A stretch of 64,000 nt of DNA from Cellulomonas sp. Leaf395 (GCF_001424125.1 NZ_LMQI01000002.1:558001-622000); one strand, 5' to 3'. Positions 16,326 to 25,841 are shown, counted from the stretch's first letter. Translations and numbers: made by a program. The notes: generated by a model not told the origin, from the sequence alone.

Positions 16326-17752
16326 GCTCGCCGGAAGACACCGCCGGCACGTCAACAGTCCGGTTCGGTCGCCTGGAGAGCCGCGGCGTGTTGCTGGGGC
16401 TGTCCACGTCCCAGCTCGCCTTGGTGGGTGTCGCGTTGCTCGTGGCGGTGGCTGCGGTGTTCTCCGCGGGCGCGGGCGGCTTCGCGGTCACGGCGCCGGT
16501 GTGGTTGACGCTGCTCGTCGCGGGCACCGTGTCAGTTGCCGGTCGGCCGGTTGTCGGGTGGGTGCCGCTGCTGGCGCACTGGCAGGCGCGCAGGCTGACG
16601 CGGGCGACCACGGCGATCAGCACGACCAGGGGGACGAGGGTCGCTCGCGACGTGCTCGTCCTGCCGGGCCTGACCGGTCAGCTGGAGCTGGTCCCCTGCG
16701 ACGCGCTGGGGGCGACCCTCATCCTTGATCGGCGCGCTGGCGTGATCTGCGGGGTGCTGCGGGTCGCGGGTGCGGGATTCGTCCTGGACGACCCCACAGG
16801 GCAGGAGCACAAGGTGGCCGGATGGGGCCGTGTGCTGGCCGGGCTGTGCCAGCAGCCGGCCATCGTGCGTGTGCAGCTGCTGGCGCGCACGGTCCCTGGT
16901 GGCTTGGCTCCTGCGCGTCAGTGGTGGCGGGATCGCTGCGTCTCCCCCACGACCGAGCTATCCATCGCCCTAGCCGGACTGCTCGACGGCGGGTTCGTGG
17001 CACCCCATGCGCGGGACACCCTGCTGGCCGTGGCGCTTCGCGCACCGCGCGGTCGCCCCGCTCCGACGGCAGCTGACGTCGCCGTCGTGGCCAAGCACCT
17101 GGACGCAGTCGCGACATCGCTGGTCGGCGCGGACCTCACGCCGCAGGGGTGGCTCGGGCGCGAGGATCTGGCTGCCGTGGTACTCAGCGCCTACGACCCG
17201 CAGGCCGCTGCTCGGGCCGAGGGAGGACCGGGGCCGATCCGCGCTCCGATGGGCGTCGACGAGCAGTGGTCGTTTCTGCGAGCCGACGGTGCCGTGCACG
17301 CCACGTACTGGGTGACCGAGTGGCCGCGCAGCGACGTCCACCCCAGCTTCCTGCAGCCCTTGCTCCTCGGGGAGGCGACCCCCAGGACCCTGACCGTGAT
17401 TGCCGAGCCGCTCTCCATCGCCCGGGCATTGCGGGAGATCCGACGGAGCAAGGCCGAGCACATGGCCGACGCGGCTCAGCGAACGCGCATCGGCCAGGTC
17501 GAAGCCGAGAGCACGCGCGCGGAGGTCGCCGATCTCGAGCGCCGCGAGGCCGAGCTCGTGGCCGGCCACGGTGACCTGCGGTTCACCGGGCTGGTCACCG
17601 TGTCCGCGACCAGCGAGTCCGAGCTCGAGGAGCGCTGTGCCGCACTCGAGACCGCCGCAGCTCAGGCGATGTGCGAGGTGCGGCGCCTGTTCGGCCAGCA
17701 AGGGCAGGCCCACCTGGCCGCAGCTCTGCCGTTGGCCAGGGGTGTGTTGTGA
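16322..17752 (+). CDS. SCO6880-family T4SS protein (PrgI/VirB4 N-domain-like)
   Basis: A 476-aa protein with a pair of membrane segments near residues 27-70 and a large cytoplasmic part without a P-loop. The layout (FGRLESRGVLLGLSTSQLAL; two TMs; then GTLILDRRAGVICGVLRV-like segments) is that of the actinobacterial SCO6880 family, which combines a PrgI/VirB3-like membrane hairpin with a VirB4 N-terminal domain. The VirB4-type ATPase domain is encoded separately by the next gene, coupled through a GTGA overlap. A helical region with heptads (EAESTRAEVADLERREAELVAG) near residues 400-425 may be a coiled coil. Confidence 0.75.
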   Translation: MSSPEDTAGTSTVRFGRLESRGVLLGLSTSQLALVGVALLVAVAAVFSAGAGGFAVTAPVWLTLLVAGTVSVAGRPVVGWVPLLAHWQARRLTRATTAISTTRGTRVARDVLVLPGLTGQLELVPCDALGATLILDRRAGVICGVLRVAGAGFVLDDPTGQEHKVAGWGRVLAGLCQQPAIVRVQLLARTVPGGLAPARQWWRDRCVSPTTELSIALAGLLDGGFVAPHARDTLLAVALRAPRGRPAPTAADVAVVAKHLDAVATSLVGADLTPQGWLGREDLAAVVLSAYDPQAAARAEGGPGPIRAPMGVDEQWSFLRADGAVHATYWVTEWPRSDVHPSFLQPLLLGEATPRTLTVIAEPLSIARALREIRRSKAEHMADAAQRTRIGQVEAESTRAEVADLERREAELVAGHGDLRFTGLVTVSATSESELEERCAALETAAAQAMCEVRRLFGQQGQAHLAAALPLARGVL

Positions 17753-19056
17753 CCGCGATGAGAACGCCGACGTTCCGGGTGACCATCGGGCGGTACCGCA
17801 GCGGTCCGCGGCTGCGGCTGCCGCCACACCGGGCCTCGTCGGCGACCCTGGCCGGTGCGTACCCGTTCCTCGCGTCGCCCTCGTGTGACGTCGGCGTCCC
17901 TGTGGGGCAGGACGCGCTGACCGGCGGGCCGTTCTGCTTCGACCCGTGGGCGCTGTACGGCGCGGGCCACCTGACGAACCCCAACGTGCTCCTGGCCGGG
18001 GTGATCGGGCAGGGCAAGTCCGCGCTCGCCAAGTCGCTCGCGATGCGCAGCATCACCGCCGGACGGTCCGTCTACGTGCCGGGCGACCCGAAGGGCGAGT
18101 GGGCCCCGGTCGCCGAGGCGATGGGCGGCACGGTGGTGCGGCTCGGGTCAGGACTGCCGGCCCGGCTCAACCCCCTGGACGCCCCAGAGGGCACAGAACC
18201 CCACGGACCGCGGATCCGCCTCCTTGCGGCTGTCGCAGCCCTGACGATCCGTCGGGAGCTCGGGGCCGCTGAGCTCGGCGCGCTGGACGCGGCCCTCACC
18301 TTGGCCGAACGCCGTCACAGCGCACCCACGATCGGCGGCGTCCTCGAGACACTCACCTCCCCCGACGCCTCGGCGGCACGTGCAGACGGTGTCCCTGTCG
18401 CAGATCGCTCGGCGGACGGCCGCGATGTCGCCCATGGCTTGCGCCGCATCGTGCGCGGCGACCTGGCGGGCCTGTTCGACGGGCCCTCGAGCGAACGCCT
18501 CGATCCGCGTGCACCCATGGTGGTGCTCGACCTGTCACGGCTGGGCTCCGACGAGGACGCGCTGGCACTGGCGATGACATGCGCGTCAGCGTGGCTCGAA
18601 GGCGCACTGCTGGTGTCGACCGCGAAGCGGTGGGTCATCTACGACGAGGCGTGGCGGGTACTACGGCACGCCGCACTGGTGCGCCGGATGCAGTCGCAAT
18701 GGAAGCTCTCGCGCGCCCACGGCATCGCCAACCTCATGGTCCTGCACCGCCTGTCCGACCGGGACGCCATCGGCGAGCAAGGCTCCGAGGCCCGCTCTCT
18801 GGCGCAGGGACTGCTGGCGGACTGCTCGACGCGCGTCATCTATCGGCAGGAGTCCGACCAGCTCGACGGCGCCGCCGCCGCGCTGGGTCTGACGCGGCCG
18901 GAACGGGACCTGCTGCCCGTGCTGCCGCGGGGAACCGGGCTGTGGAAGATGCCGCGCCGCACCCACGTCGTGCACCACGTCTTGCACCCCGTCGAGGTCA
19001 ACGTCGTCGACACCGACTCCGCCATGCGCGACGACACCGAACACGAGGACCGGTGA
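17749..19056 (+). CDS. VirB4/TraC-like conjugation ATPase
   Basis: A 435-aa ATPase that powers T4SS assembly or substrate transfer. Walker A is GVIGQGKSALAKS near residues 84-96, and a Walker B-like segment WVIYDEAWRVL follows in the last third, then the C-terminal LARPEGS/TRPERDLLPVLPRG-type segment before the end. The start used is the GTG that overlaps the previous stop (GTGA); an ATG lies 9 bases downstream. It lacks the N-terminal VirB4 domain, which fits the SCO6880-type gene just before it supplying that part. Confidence 0.8.
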   Translation: MTAMRTPTFRVTIGRYRSGPRLRLPPHRASSATLAGAYPFLASPSCDVGVPVGQDALTGGPFCFDPWALYGAGHLTNPNVLLAGVIGQGKSALAKSLAMRSITAGRSVYVPGDPKGEWAPVAEAMGGTVVRLGSGLPARLNPLDAPEGTEPHGPRIRLLAAVAALTIRRELGAAELGALDAALTLAERRHSAPTIGGVLETLTSPDASAARADGVPVADRSADGRDVAHGLRRIVRGDLAGLFDGPSSERLDPRAPMVVLDLSRLGSDEDALALAMTCASAWLEGALLVSTAKRWVIYDEAWRVLRHAALVRRMQSQWKLSRAHGIANLMVLHRLSDRDAIGEQGSEARSLAQGLLADCSTRVIYRQESDQLDGAAAALGLTRPERDLLPVLPRGTGLWKMPRRTHVVHHVLHPVEVNVVDTDSAMRDDTEHEDR

Positions 19057-19061
19057 TCACC

Positions 19062-20159
19062 ATGAACGACGACGCCATCATCCGGCTGTCCGAGCAAGCC
19101 ACGCTCGGCTCAGTCCTCCTGCACCCCGCCGCGCTGGACGAGACTCAGCGCTGGCTTCGGGCAGGGGACTTCGCCGACACCTGGCACGCGCAGGTCTTCA
19201 CCACCATGCTCGAGCGGCGCGCCGCCGACGAGGCGATCGACCCCCAACGGATGGCCGACGCGCTCGTCGAGCGGCTCGGCACCCGACGGGCGAACCTGCC
19301 GCGGCTCGCGGACCTGCTGCACGTGACACCACCGCACCCGCACGCCGTCACCTACGCGCGGATGGTGCTGGACGGCGGACTACGTCGAGAGATCGCCGGC
19401 ACCGGAGTGCTCCTGCGCGCGGCTGCCGTGCGGTGCGCATCGGATCGCATGTCACGCCCGATCTACGCGACCTGCAACGTCGTGGACGCCGCGATGGACT
19501 GCGCCGAGGCGCGATGGGCCAAGGCCACCGGCCAACCACACGACGAGGTCGTCGTCCCGCTCGCCCTGCGTGCCGTCATGCGGAACACCGAGGCGCGGAT
19601 GGGTGCCGACAAGTACCTGTCCGGGCACCCCGGCCGCGACGCCGGCTCCGAGCGCCGCAACCTCGTCGCTCTGATCGGCGCTCTCATCGCCCAGCCCGAC
19701 CACATCCCGGGCGTCGCCGCCTGGCTGGCACCCAACCGGGTCCCCGATCCCGGGTGGCGCGCCGTCTACGGCACCCTGCTCGAGCTCGCCGAGCTCGGAC
19801 AGCACGTCGACATCGTCACCGTCGCCTGGGCAACCCGCGCACACGCCCACCACGAGCAGTGCGTCCCCGGACTATCCGAGCTGCGGGCCGCCGTCGACGA
19901 CGGCTGGTCCCGGCAGCTCGATCCGGCGATCCAAGCCGTCGCCGGCGACCAGGTACGGCACCTCGCCGATGCCGGCGCCGCGCAGCTCGTCGCCGGCGCC
20001 GCGAACCCCGGCGTGCTCGTCACCGACCTGGTCGACACCGGGCACCTGCTGACCGCTGCCCTGCGCCGCACAGCCGCGGCCATGCCGATCCAACCGGCCT
20101 ACACCCCCGCGGCCGCCCCCGAGCTACGCACCCAAAAGATCGAGTCGGTCTCCCGATGA
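19062..20159 (+). CDS. DnaB N-terminal-domain-like protein without helicase core
   Basis: A 365-aa protein whose first 110 residues match a DnaB N-terminal (primase-binding) domain (EQATLGSVLLHPAALDETQR; DFADTWHAQVFTTMLERRA). A second, weaker copy of the same fold lies around residues 205-300 (RRNLVALIGALIAQPDH; VPDPGWRAVYGTLLEL). No Walker A or RecA-fold ATPase follows, so it is not a replicative helicase. It may recruit host DnaG or DnaB during replication of the transferred strand; this role is inference. A GTG at 19053 is an alternative start. It ends in an ATGA overlap with the coupling protein gene. Confidence 0.65.
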   Translation: MNDDAIIRLSEQATLGSVLLHPAALDETQRWLRAGDFADTWHAQVFTTMLERRAADEAIDPQRMADALVERLGTRRANLPRLADLLHVTPPHPHAVTYARMVLDGGLRREIAGTGVLLRAAAVRCASDRMSRPIYATCNVVDAAMDCAEARWAKATGQPHDEVVVPLALRAVMRNTEARMGADKYLSGHPGRDAGSERRNLVALIGALIAQPDHIPGVAAWLAPNRVPDPGWRAVYGTLLELAELGQHVDIVTVAWATRAHAHHEQCVPGLSELRAAVDDGWSRQLDPAIQAVAGDQVRHLADAGAAQLVAGAANPGVLVTDLVDTGHLLTAALRRTAAAMPIQPAYTPAAAPELRTQKIESVSR

Positions 20160-21964
20160 GGCCGACGCACCAGGGACCGCGGCCCGGCACCGCCGGCGGC
20201 CCCGACATGACGACGTGGGCGATGACTGCCGGCGCCGCCGTCCTCGTCCTGGCCGCGGTCCTGTGGTCCGGAGCAGCCCTCGCCTGCATCCTGACCAGCC
20301 GCCCGCCCCCGACCGCGGGACTGCTCACCGCGCTCAGCGCGATCACCCAGCCCGGCGACCCGGCCTCGGTGTGGCCTCGGCCGTCCGCGCTGCCCGGCCC
20401 GGTGGCGTATTGGACCGGGACCGCTCTGGCCGCAACGGCCTGGGTTGGTGCCGCGTGGGGCATCTGGTGGGTATGGCGACGCCTCGCGACACCGAACGGC
20501 GGGCGTGCCGGTGCGCTGCGGGACCTGCCGGGGATGGCGTCTCCCCATGACGTGCACGCCGTCGCGGGTCAGCGGAGCCTGCGGGCCCGTGCGTCGGTCG
20601 TGCGACCGTCCCTGGACCGGTCCGCCACACCGCAGGAGGTGGGGTTCCGACTTGGGCGGCTGCGCGGATGCGACCTGTGGTGCACCGTGGAGGACTCTGC
20701 CCTGCTCGTCGGACCACCGCGCATGGGCAAGGGCCTGCACGTGGTCATCCCCTGGGTCCTCGACGCCCCCGGACCGGTCGTGGCCACGTCCACCCGCCCG
20801 GACACCCTCGCCGTCACGCTGCGAGGTCGTCGAACCAGAGGGCCGGTAGCGATCTTCGACCCGCAACGCCTCGCCGGCCTCCCCGGCGGGCTGGCCTGGT
20901 CACCCGTACGCGGCTGCGAGACACCCCGCACCGCCCTGGTCCGAGCGCGCGGGCTGGCCGCCGGCGCCGGGTTCGGCCGCACCGTGTCCGACTCCGACTT
21001 CTGGGCCGGGCAGACCGAGACCGCCCTGCGCTGCCTCCTACATGCCGCCGCGCTGGACGGCCGGCGTGCCGTCGACCTGTACCGGTGGTCCCTGAACCCG
21101 GCCCTGGCCGAGGACGCCGTCACCATCCTCAACCGCAACACCGCGGCCGCGGACGGATGGGCCGACGCCCTCGAAGCCTCCATCCACTCCGACCCCCGCA
21201 CCCGCGACTCCATCTGGCTCGGCGTCCGCCAATCCCTGGCTGCCCTCGCCGACCCCGACGTCCTGGCCGCCGTCGACCCCAAACGCGACGAGTCCTTCGA
21301 CCCCACGACGTTCCTGCGCGAGTCCGGCACCCTCTACCTGCTGGCCTCCGCGGTCGCCTCCGGATCCTGCGCACCGCTGGTCGCGGCGTTCGTCGAGGAC
21401 ATCACCGAGACTGCCCGCGCCCTGGCCGCCCGCTCCCCCGGCGCCCGTCTCGACCCACCCCTGCTCCTCGCCCTCGACGAGATCGCCAACCTCACCCCGC
21501 TGCCCTCACTGCCCTCGCTGATGGCCGAAGGCGGCGGCTCCGGCATCACCACCCTGGCCGTCCTGCAATCCCTTGCCCAGGCCCGCGCCCGCTGGGGCGA
21601 GCACGCCGCGGACGCCATCTGGGACGCCGCCACCGTCAAGATCGTCCTGGGCGGGCTGGCCAAGTACCGCGACCTGGACGACGTCGCCCGACTCGTCGGG
21701 GAAGTCGACGAGCTCACCGAGACCCGCTCCCGCGGCCGCGCCGGCGAACACTCCTCGTCCACCTCCGTGCGCACCGTCCCGGTCATGCCGGCCTCCGTGC
21801 TGCGGACCCTGCCTTTCGGCACCGGTGTGCTCCTGCTCCGCCAGACCAAACCCACCATCATCGACCTGGCCGCCTGGACCGCTCGACGCGACGCAGCGCA
21901 CCTCCAGGCCGACCAGAAGGCGGTCGAGCACGCCACCGCCACCGGAACCGCGGTCCCCGCATGA
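20156..21964 (+). CDS. TraG/VirD4-type T4SS coupling protein
   Basis: A 602-aa AAA+ DNA pump that links the relaxase-DNA complex to the T4SS channel. It has two N-terminal membrane segments (about residues 20-48 and 82-105), a Walker A loop VGPPRMGKGLHVVIP near residue 185 and a Walker B LLLALDEIANL near residue 440. TLAVLQSLAQARARWG and LRQTKPTIIDL near the C-terminus match TraG/VirD4 proteins. The P-loop replaces the more usual GPTGSGKT with GPPRMGKG, which is common in actinobacterial coupling proteins. Overlaps on both sides by ATGA place it in the T4SS operon. Confidence 0.85.
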   Translation: MRPTHQGPRPGTAGGPDMTTWAMTAGAAVLVLAAVLWSGAALACILTSRPPPTAGLLTALSAITQPGDPASVWPRPSALPGPVAYWTGTALAATAWVGAAWGIWWVWRRLATPNGGRAGALRDLPGMASPHDVHAVAGQRSLRARASVVRPSLDRSATPQEVGFRLGRLRGCDLWCTVEDSALLVGPPRMGKGLHVVIPWVLDAPGPVVATSTRPDTLAVTLRGRRTRGPVAIFDPQRLAGLPGGLAWSPVRGCETPRTALVRARGLAAGAGFGRTVSDSDFWAGQTETALRCLLHAAALDGRRAVDLYRWSLNPALAEDAVTILNRNTAAADGWADALEASIHSDPRTRDSIWLGVRQSLAALADPDVLAAVDPKRDESFDPTTFLRESGTLYLLASAVASGSCAPLVAAFVEDITETARALAARSPGARLDPPLLLALDEIANLTPLPSLPSLMAEGGGSGITTLAVLQSLAQARARWGEHAADAIWDAATVKIVLGGLAKYRDLDDVARLVGEVDELTETRSRGRAGEHSSSTSVRTVPVMPASVLRTLPFGTGVLLLRQTKPTIIDLAAWTARRDAAHLQADQKAVEHATATGTAVPA

Positions 21965-23175
21965 TCAAGCTCGCACTCGGCGCGCTCGGGTTCCTCGCCG
22001 TCCCGACCATCGCGATCGTCACTGCCGTCGCCGTGGGTGGCACGGCCAGTGCGTGCATTGCCAGCTCCGCCGGAGGACCGCTCGCCGACGACGCACCCAT
22101 CCCCGCGATCGCTCAAGAGTGGATCGCCGAGACGACGGCGACCTGCCCCGACCTGCCCGAGACCTGGATCGCCGCCGTGATGGCCCAAGAGTCCGGGTTC
22201 CGACCCGACGCGCACGCCGATGACTCCAACGGTGGTACCTGGGGGCTGCTGCAGATGAACGCCTCCATCTGGCGCGCGCACTACGGCCACCCCTGGAACG
22301 CCGATCTCGATCACAACGGCACACCGGACATCGAGGACCCCGCCACCCACGCCCGCGTCGGCGGCATCTACCTGTGCGCCCGCCTGGCCGGCGTCCGGCA
22401 GATCCGCGCCGACCACCCCGACTGGGCCTCCTCGAGCATCCCGACCCTCGACGCCCTCGTCATCGCGCACAACGCGGGAGAGTCCCGCCTGCGCCCTTAC
22501 CCCACCATCCCTGCGATCACCGCTCAGTTCATCGCTAACGTGAACGAGCGCATGACCGCGTGGTCCGCCGACGCCGTGTCCGGCGCCGTCCCCGAGGTCG
22601 CCAACCCCGACCTCACCGCAGCGGTCACCCCGCCCGCCGGAGCACCAGCGACCGGATGCGCTGTCCCGATCGGCGGCGGCCAAATCGCGGTTCCGCCCGG
22701 CACCCCGGTCGACGTGGCCAATGCTGTCCGCAATGGCCTGGCCTACGTCGGGGTTACCACCGGCTGGCGCCAGCTGTGCGACCGGCTCGCCTGCCGCGCC
22801 TACGGGTACGTCGGGTCCGGGTTTCCATCGGCGAAGGCGCATTGGACCGAGATGGTCGCCACCGGGCACGCCCACGCCGACGACACCTGCCCACCGCTGG
22901 GCGCGTTCACGTTCTGGAACACCGGCCGCCCCTTCGGCCACGCCTCCCTGGTCGTGCAAACCGACCCCGGCTGCGACCCGGCCAAGATCCTGCTCACCGC
23001 CAACGAGGTCTTCGACTCCGCCACCGGCAACCACGGCGGCGTCTACCTGATCAGCTTCGCCCGCCTGTCCGCGATGTACCTGCACGGCACCGGCTACCTC
23101 GGCTGGTCCAACCCCATCTGCAAAGGAGCAATGCTCCCCGCCGGGACCACGCACCCCGCACCCTCGGGCCGCTAG
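21961..23175 (+). CDS. Conjugation lysin: lytic transglycosylase plus amidase-like domain
   Basis: A 404-aa cell-wall enzyme. After an N-terminal hydrophobic segment (signal or anchor, residues 3-30) comes an SLT-type lytic transglycosylase domain with catalytic Glu in VMAQESGF near residue 78 and the GLLQMN motif. After a linker, a second catalytic domain has a likely nucleophile in RQLCDRLACRAYGY near residue 272 and GHASLVVQTD for the His step, as in NlpC/P60- or CHAP-like amidases. Such bifunctional enzymes open peptidoglycan for the T4SS. The start overlaps the coupling protein stop (ATGA). Confidence 0.78.
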   Translation: MIKLALGALGFLAVPTIAIVTAVAVGGTASACIASSAGGPLADDAPIPAIAQEWIAETTATCPDLPETWIAAVMAQESGFRPDAHADDSNGGTWGLLQMNASIWRAHYGHPWNADLDHNGTPDIEDPATHARVGGIYLCARLAGVRQIRADHPDWASSSIPTLDALVIAHNAGESRLRPYPTIPAITAQFIANVNERMTAWSADAVSGAVPEVANPDLTAAVTPPAGAPATGCAVPIGGGQIAVPPGTPVDVANAVRNGLAYVGVTTGWRQLCDRLACRAYGYVGSGFPSAKAHWTEMVATGHAHADDTCPPLGAFTFWNTGRPFGHASLVVQTDPGCDPAKILLTANEVFDSATGNHGGVYLISFARLSAMYLHGTGYLGWSNPICKGAMLPAGTTHPAPSGR

Positions 23176-23177
23176 CG

Positions 23178-24152
23178 ATGACCGCTCGCACCTCACCGTC
23201 AAGCGATGAACGCCTCGCCGCGCTACACGACAAGCTCATCACCGCGGTGGCCGACCTCGTGCACTCGGACCGTTGGCGGCAGATGCTCACCGCCGCCGCC
23301 CGGTTCCCCACATACTCCCCGTCCAACGTGCTGCTCATCGCCGCACAACGCCCCGACGCCTCCCGCATCGCAGGCATCCGCACCTGGAACAGCCTTGGAC
23401 GCCGTGTCAACAAAGGTGAACACGGCATCGCGATCCTCGCCCCCTGCACCTACCGATCCGCAACCACCGACGCCGAGGCGCCAACCCGCGATGGAGAACC
23501 GATCGCGGCACGCCCGGCGGATCCCGATCCGGTCTCCATGCGTGAGCTGCGCGGCTTCCGCGTGGTGCACGTCTTCGACGTCAGCCAGACCGACGGTGCT
23601 CCGCTCCCCACCGTCGAGCCGCACTTGCTGACAGGAGACGCACCGCAACACCTCTGGGCGCACCTCGCGGCTCTGGTCGCCGACGACGGGTTCACCCTCG
23701 AGCGCGGTCCATGCCCACCGGGGGCCAACGGCTACACCGCCTACCACTCAAGCACCGTGCGGATCCGCGACGATGTCGACCCGGCACAGGCAACGAAGAC
23801 TCTCGCCCACGAGCTCGGGCACATCCGCGCCGACCACGAGCACCGCTTCCCCGACTACTCCAGCAATGCGCAGTGCCGCGGACGCGCCGAGGTCGAAGCC
23901 GAATCGATCGCCTACCTCGTAGCCGCCACGGCCGGCCTCGATACCACGGAGTACTCGCTGCCCTACATTGCCGGCTGGAGTGATGGCTACCCCGAACGTC
24001 TCCGGGAATCGGCCACCCAAGTCCTTGTCGCGGCCCGTTCGATCGGGGCTCCCGACGTCCCAAGCAGCAGCGCCGGACTGCGAGTTGCTGACCTGCTGCG
24101 CGACTTCCGCGACTTCGACCCGGCGAGCTCCGGCGGTCTCGATCACGAGTAG
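23178..24152 (+). CDS. ArdC-like antirestriction protein with zincin domain
   Basis: A 324-aa protein. The N-terminal ArdC ssDNA-binding domain (RFPTYSPSNVLLIAAQRPDA; NSLGRRVNKGEHGIAILAP) is followed by a metallopeptidase domain with HELGH near residues 211-215 and a downstream Glu-rich AEVEAESIAYLVA helix that supplies the third zinc ligand. ArdC proteins shield incoming conjugative DNA from restriction, which makes sense at the end of a transfer operon and in an element loaded with restriction genes. Two bases separate it from the lysin stop. Confidence 0.8.
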   Translation: MTARTSPSSDERLAALHDKLITAVADLVHSDRWRQMLTAAARFPTYSPSNVLLIAAQRPDASRIAGIRTWNSLGRRVNKGEHGIAILAPCTYRSATTDAEAPTRDGEPIAARPADPDPVSMRELRGFRVVHVFDVSQTDGAPLPTVEPHLLTGDAPQHLWAHLAALVADDGFTLERGPCPPGANGYTAYHSSTVRIRDDVDPAQATKTLAHELGHIRADHEHRFPDYSSNAQCRGRAEVEAESIAYLVAATAGLDTTEYSLPYIAGWSDGYPERLRESATQVLVAARSIGAPDVPSSSAGLRVADLLRDFRDFDPASSGGLDHE

Positions 24153-24273
24153 CTCGGACCGGGGCGCGGAAAGAAGCCTGCGATGTCCGGCGCGGGGCGG
24201 GCCACCCGTCCCCGCCCAGACCAGATTTGCTCTGTCGACGAACCGAGAACTACTTTCCCGTTCCGCCCGTCAC

Positions 24274-24360
24274 TCAGCGGCCCAGCAGAGGACGCGGGTT
24301 CACGGTCGAACCCTCCATGTAGACCTCGAAGTGCAGATGGCACGCACGAGACAAACCCGG
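24274..24360 (-). pseudogene. C-terminal relic of an M23 peptidase
   Basis: The minus strand reads PGLSRACHLHFEVYMEGST and VNPRPLLGR followed by TGA. This is the end of an M23 (LytM-type) metallopeptidase, with the HxH-F-E block and the NPRPLL end shared with the intact M23 gene at 57380-58684 (ACHLHFEIYVNG). Homology stops abruptly upstream of 24360, so the gene is lost. The differences from the chromosomal copy show that it comes from another M23 gene, perhaps a transfer-linked lysin. The rest of 24153-24781 shows no gene. Confidence 0.75.
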
Positions 24361-24781
24361 ACCATGGCGGCATCGCCGCGAGGCCGCGTACCTCCTCGAC
24401 GCACGCAAGCCCGCGGATGTCGCGCCTCGATACCGGGTGGTTCAGCCGCCGCCGCAGAACCCGGTGGGGCCGCAGGCTCTTAGCCCGGCGCGCGAGCTAT
24501 CCGAACCGGGGCCGAACGACGGCGGCGGGGCTGTAAAGGCACCCCGAACGGTCGATCGCAGCGGTACTGAGCGCGGTCTGGCGCCCGGCCGTGATCGAGC
24601 TGCCGAGCAATGCGTTCGTCCCGAGGTGCGCGTACTGCCGACCGGGGCGACTCCCAATCAGAGGGAAGCGCATGGGCACGGGCTGTACCGGGGGCCGCGT
24701 GCCCTGGCGTTGATACCGATTGACGATGCGGTCAGGCTCGGTCGACACGGCGCGGCGCCCGTCGTGAGGGGTTCGATTCCG

Positions 24782-25643
24782 CTACTTGCCGTCCTGGCCT
24801 CGGCGGAACAGGACTGCTTCCACCTCGTCAGCACGGTGCTGCACCCGCGGATCGTCGCCTACACGGCGCATCAGCCGCAGGTAGAAGGCGTACTCCGCGG
24901 TCGTCCAGACGCCTATCCGAAACTTGCCGAGCCCGTCGCGGTTCGCGGGGTCCCCGACGAGACGGTGCACCTGCCCGTCCATGATCTGGTCCAAGATCAG
25001 GGCTCCGCCCCGGACCGCCGGGTTGGTTCCGCGGGTCGGCGAAGTACAGGAACTTGGTGAAGAACGCGGGCCCCCAGCGGTAGACATGCCCTGCTGACCG
25101 GTTGTTGAGGAAGTAGTACGCGGGGGCTGCACCTTCCATCCGAAGGATCTCCAATGCACGGCGGGCCGACTCGTTGAAGCCGTTGCCGTGGTGTGCCACT
25201 ACGTCTCGCGTCCGCGCCACGGCGTATCCGGCCGACCCATAGCCCCATGCGTTGACGTTGACGACGAAGTCGACGAGCGCATCGCGGCTGGGCGTCTGGC
25301 CTAGCTCGGCAGCGAGCGAGAACAGTTCCTGGCGTCTCATCCGGGCACCTTCGCGCCCGCTGACCTCGTGGAGACGAAGGCCAACCGAGAGTGCTTCTCC
25401 CATGCGTGCCTGCACCAGCAATGGGGCGTTCCAGCAGCGCTCGACGCTCTCGGCGGTCCACGACTCCTGCGATACGACATCCCAGTGGACCTCGATGGCC
25501 TCGGCGGTCAGTCCTGCGCGCCGGGCCAGGCTCGTACCGGCGTCGGGCATCTCGAACCTGACGCTCGCAGTTCTCGTCCCGTCAGCATGCATTCTGTCGT
25601 GCTCGATTGCGGCGAGGGCCTCGGCGGGCAGGGTCCTGCTCAT
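24782..25643 (-). pseudogene. Frameshifted OGG-fold (8-oxoguanine glycosylase-like) protein
   Basis: The ATG at 25643 opens a frame of about 205 residues (MSRTLPAEALAAIEH; LVDFVVNVNAWGYGSAGYAV; RWGPAFFTKFLYFADPRNQP) that resembles the OGG-fold DNA glycosylase-like family, notably the GPAFFTKFLYF block. At about 25030 the frame slips; the other frame continues NPAVRGGALILDQIM and AEYAFYLRLMRRVGDDP to a stop at 24782. Removing one A in CGGAACC would join the two. The whole length is otherwise kept, so the break is recent, or it is a sequencing error. Family assignment is moderate. Confidence 0.6.
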
Positions 25644-25841
25644 GGTGCGTACTCCAGCGCTGTCGGCGGCACCGCGGTGGAATGCCCGTGCCTTGTAATG
25701 ATCGGCCGTCCCCCCCTTCGGATGATGGGACCTAGGTCCACTTCCGCCGAACGATGAGCGGCGGATCATTGAGTCCTGGCAAAGAGGAGATCACGTCGTG
25801 TGGGTCACTGACAGCTAGAAGTGCCTTCAAGGAGGATCGCA

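Noticed and set aside
15126..16355. Minus-strand ORF of 409 codons
   Set aside because: Antisense to the VirB6-like gene, with Arg/Asp/Gly-rich low-complexity sequence.
21334..23202. Minus-strand ORF of 622 codons
   Set aside because: Antisense to the coupling protein and lysin genes; caused by high third-position GC.
24437..25060. Plus-strand ORF of 207 codons in the relic zone
   Set aside because: No SD, no domain, and its 3' half is antisense to the OGG-like frame.
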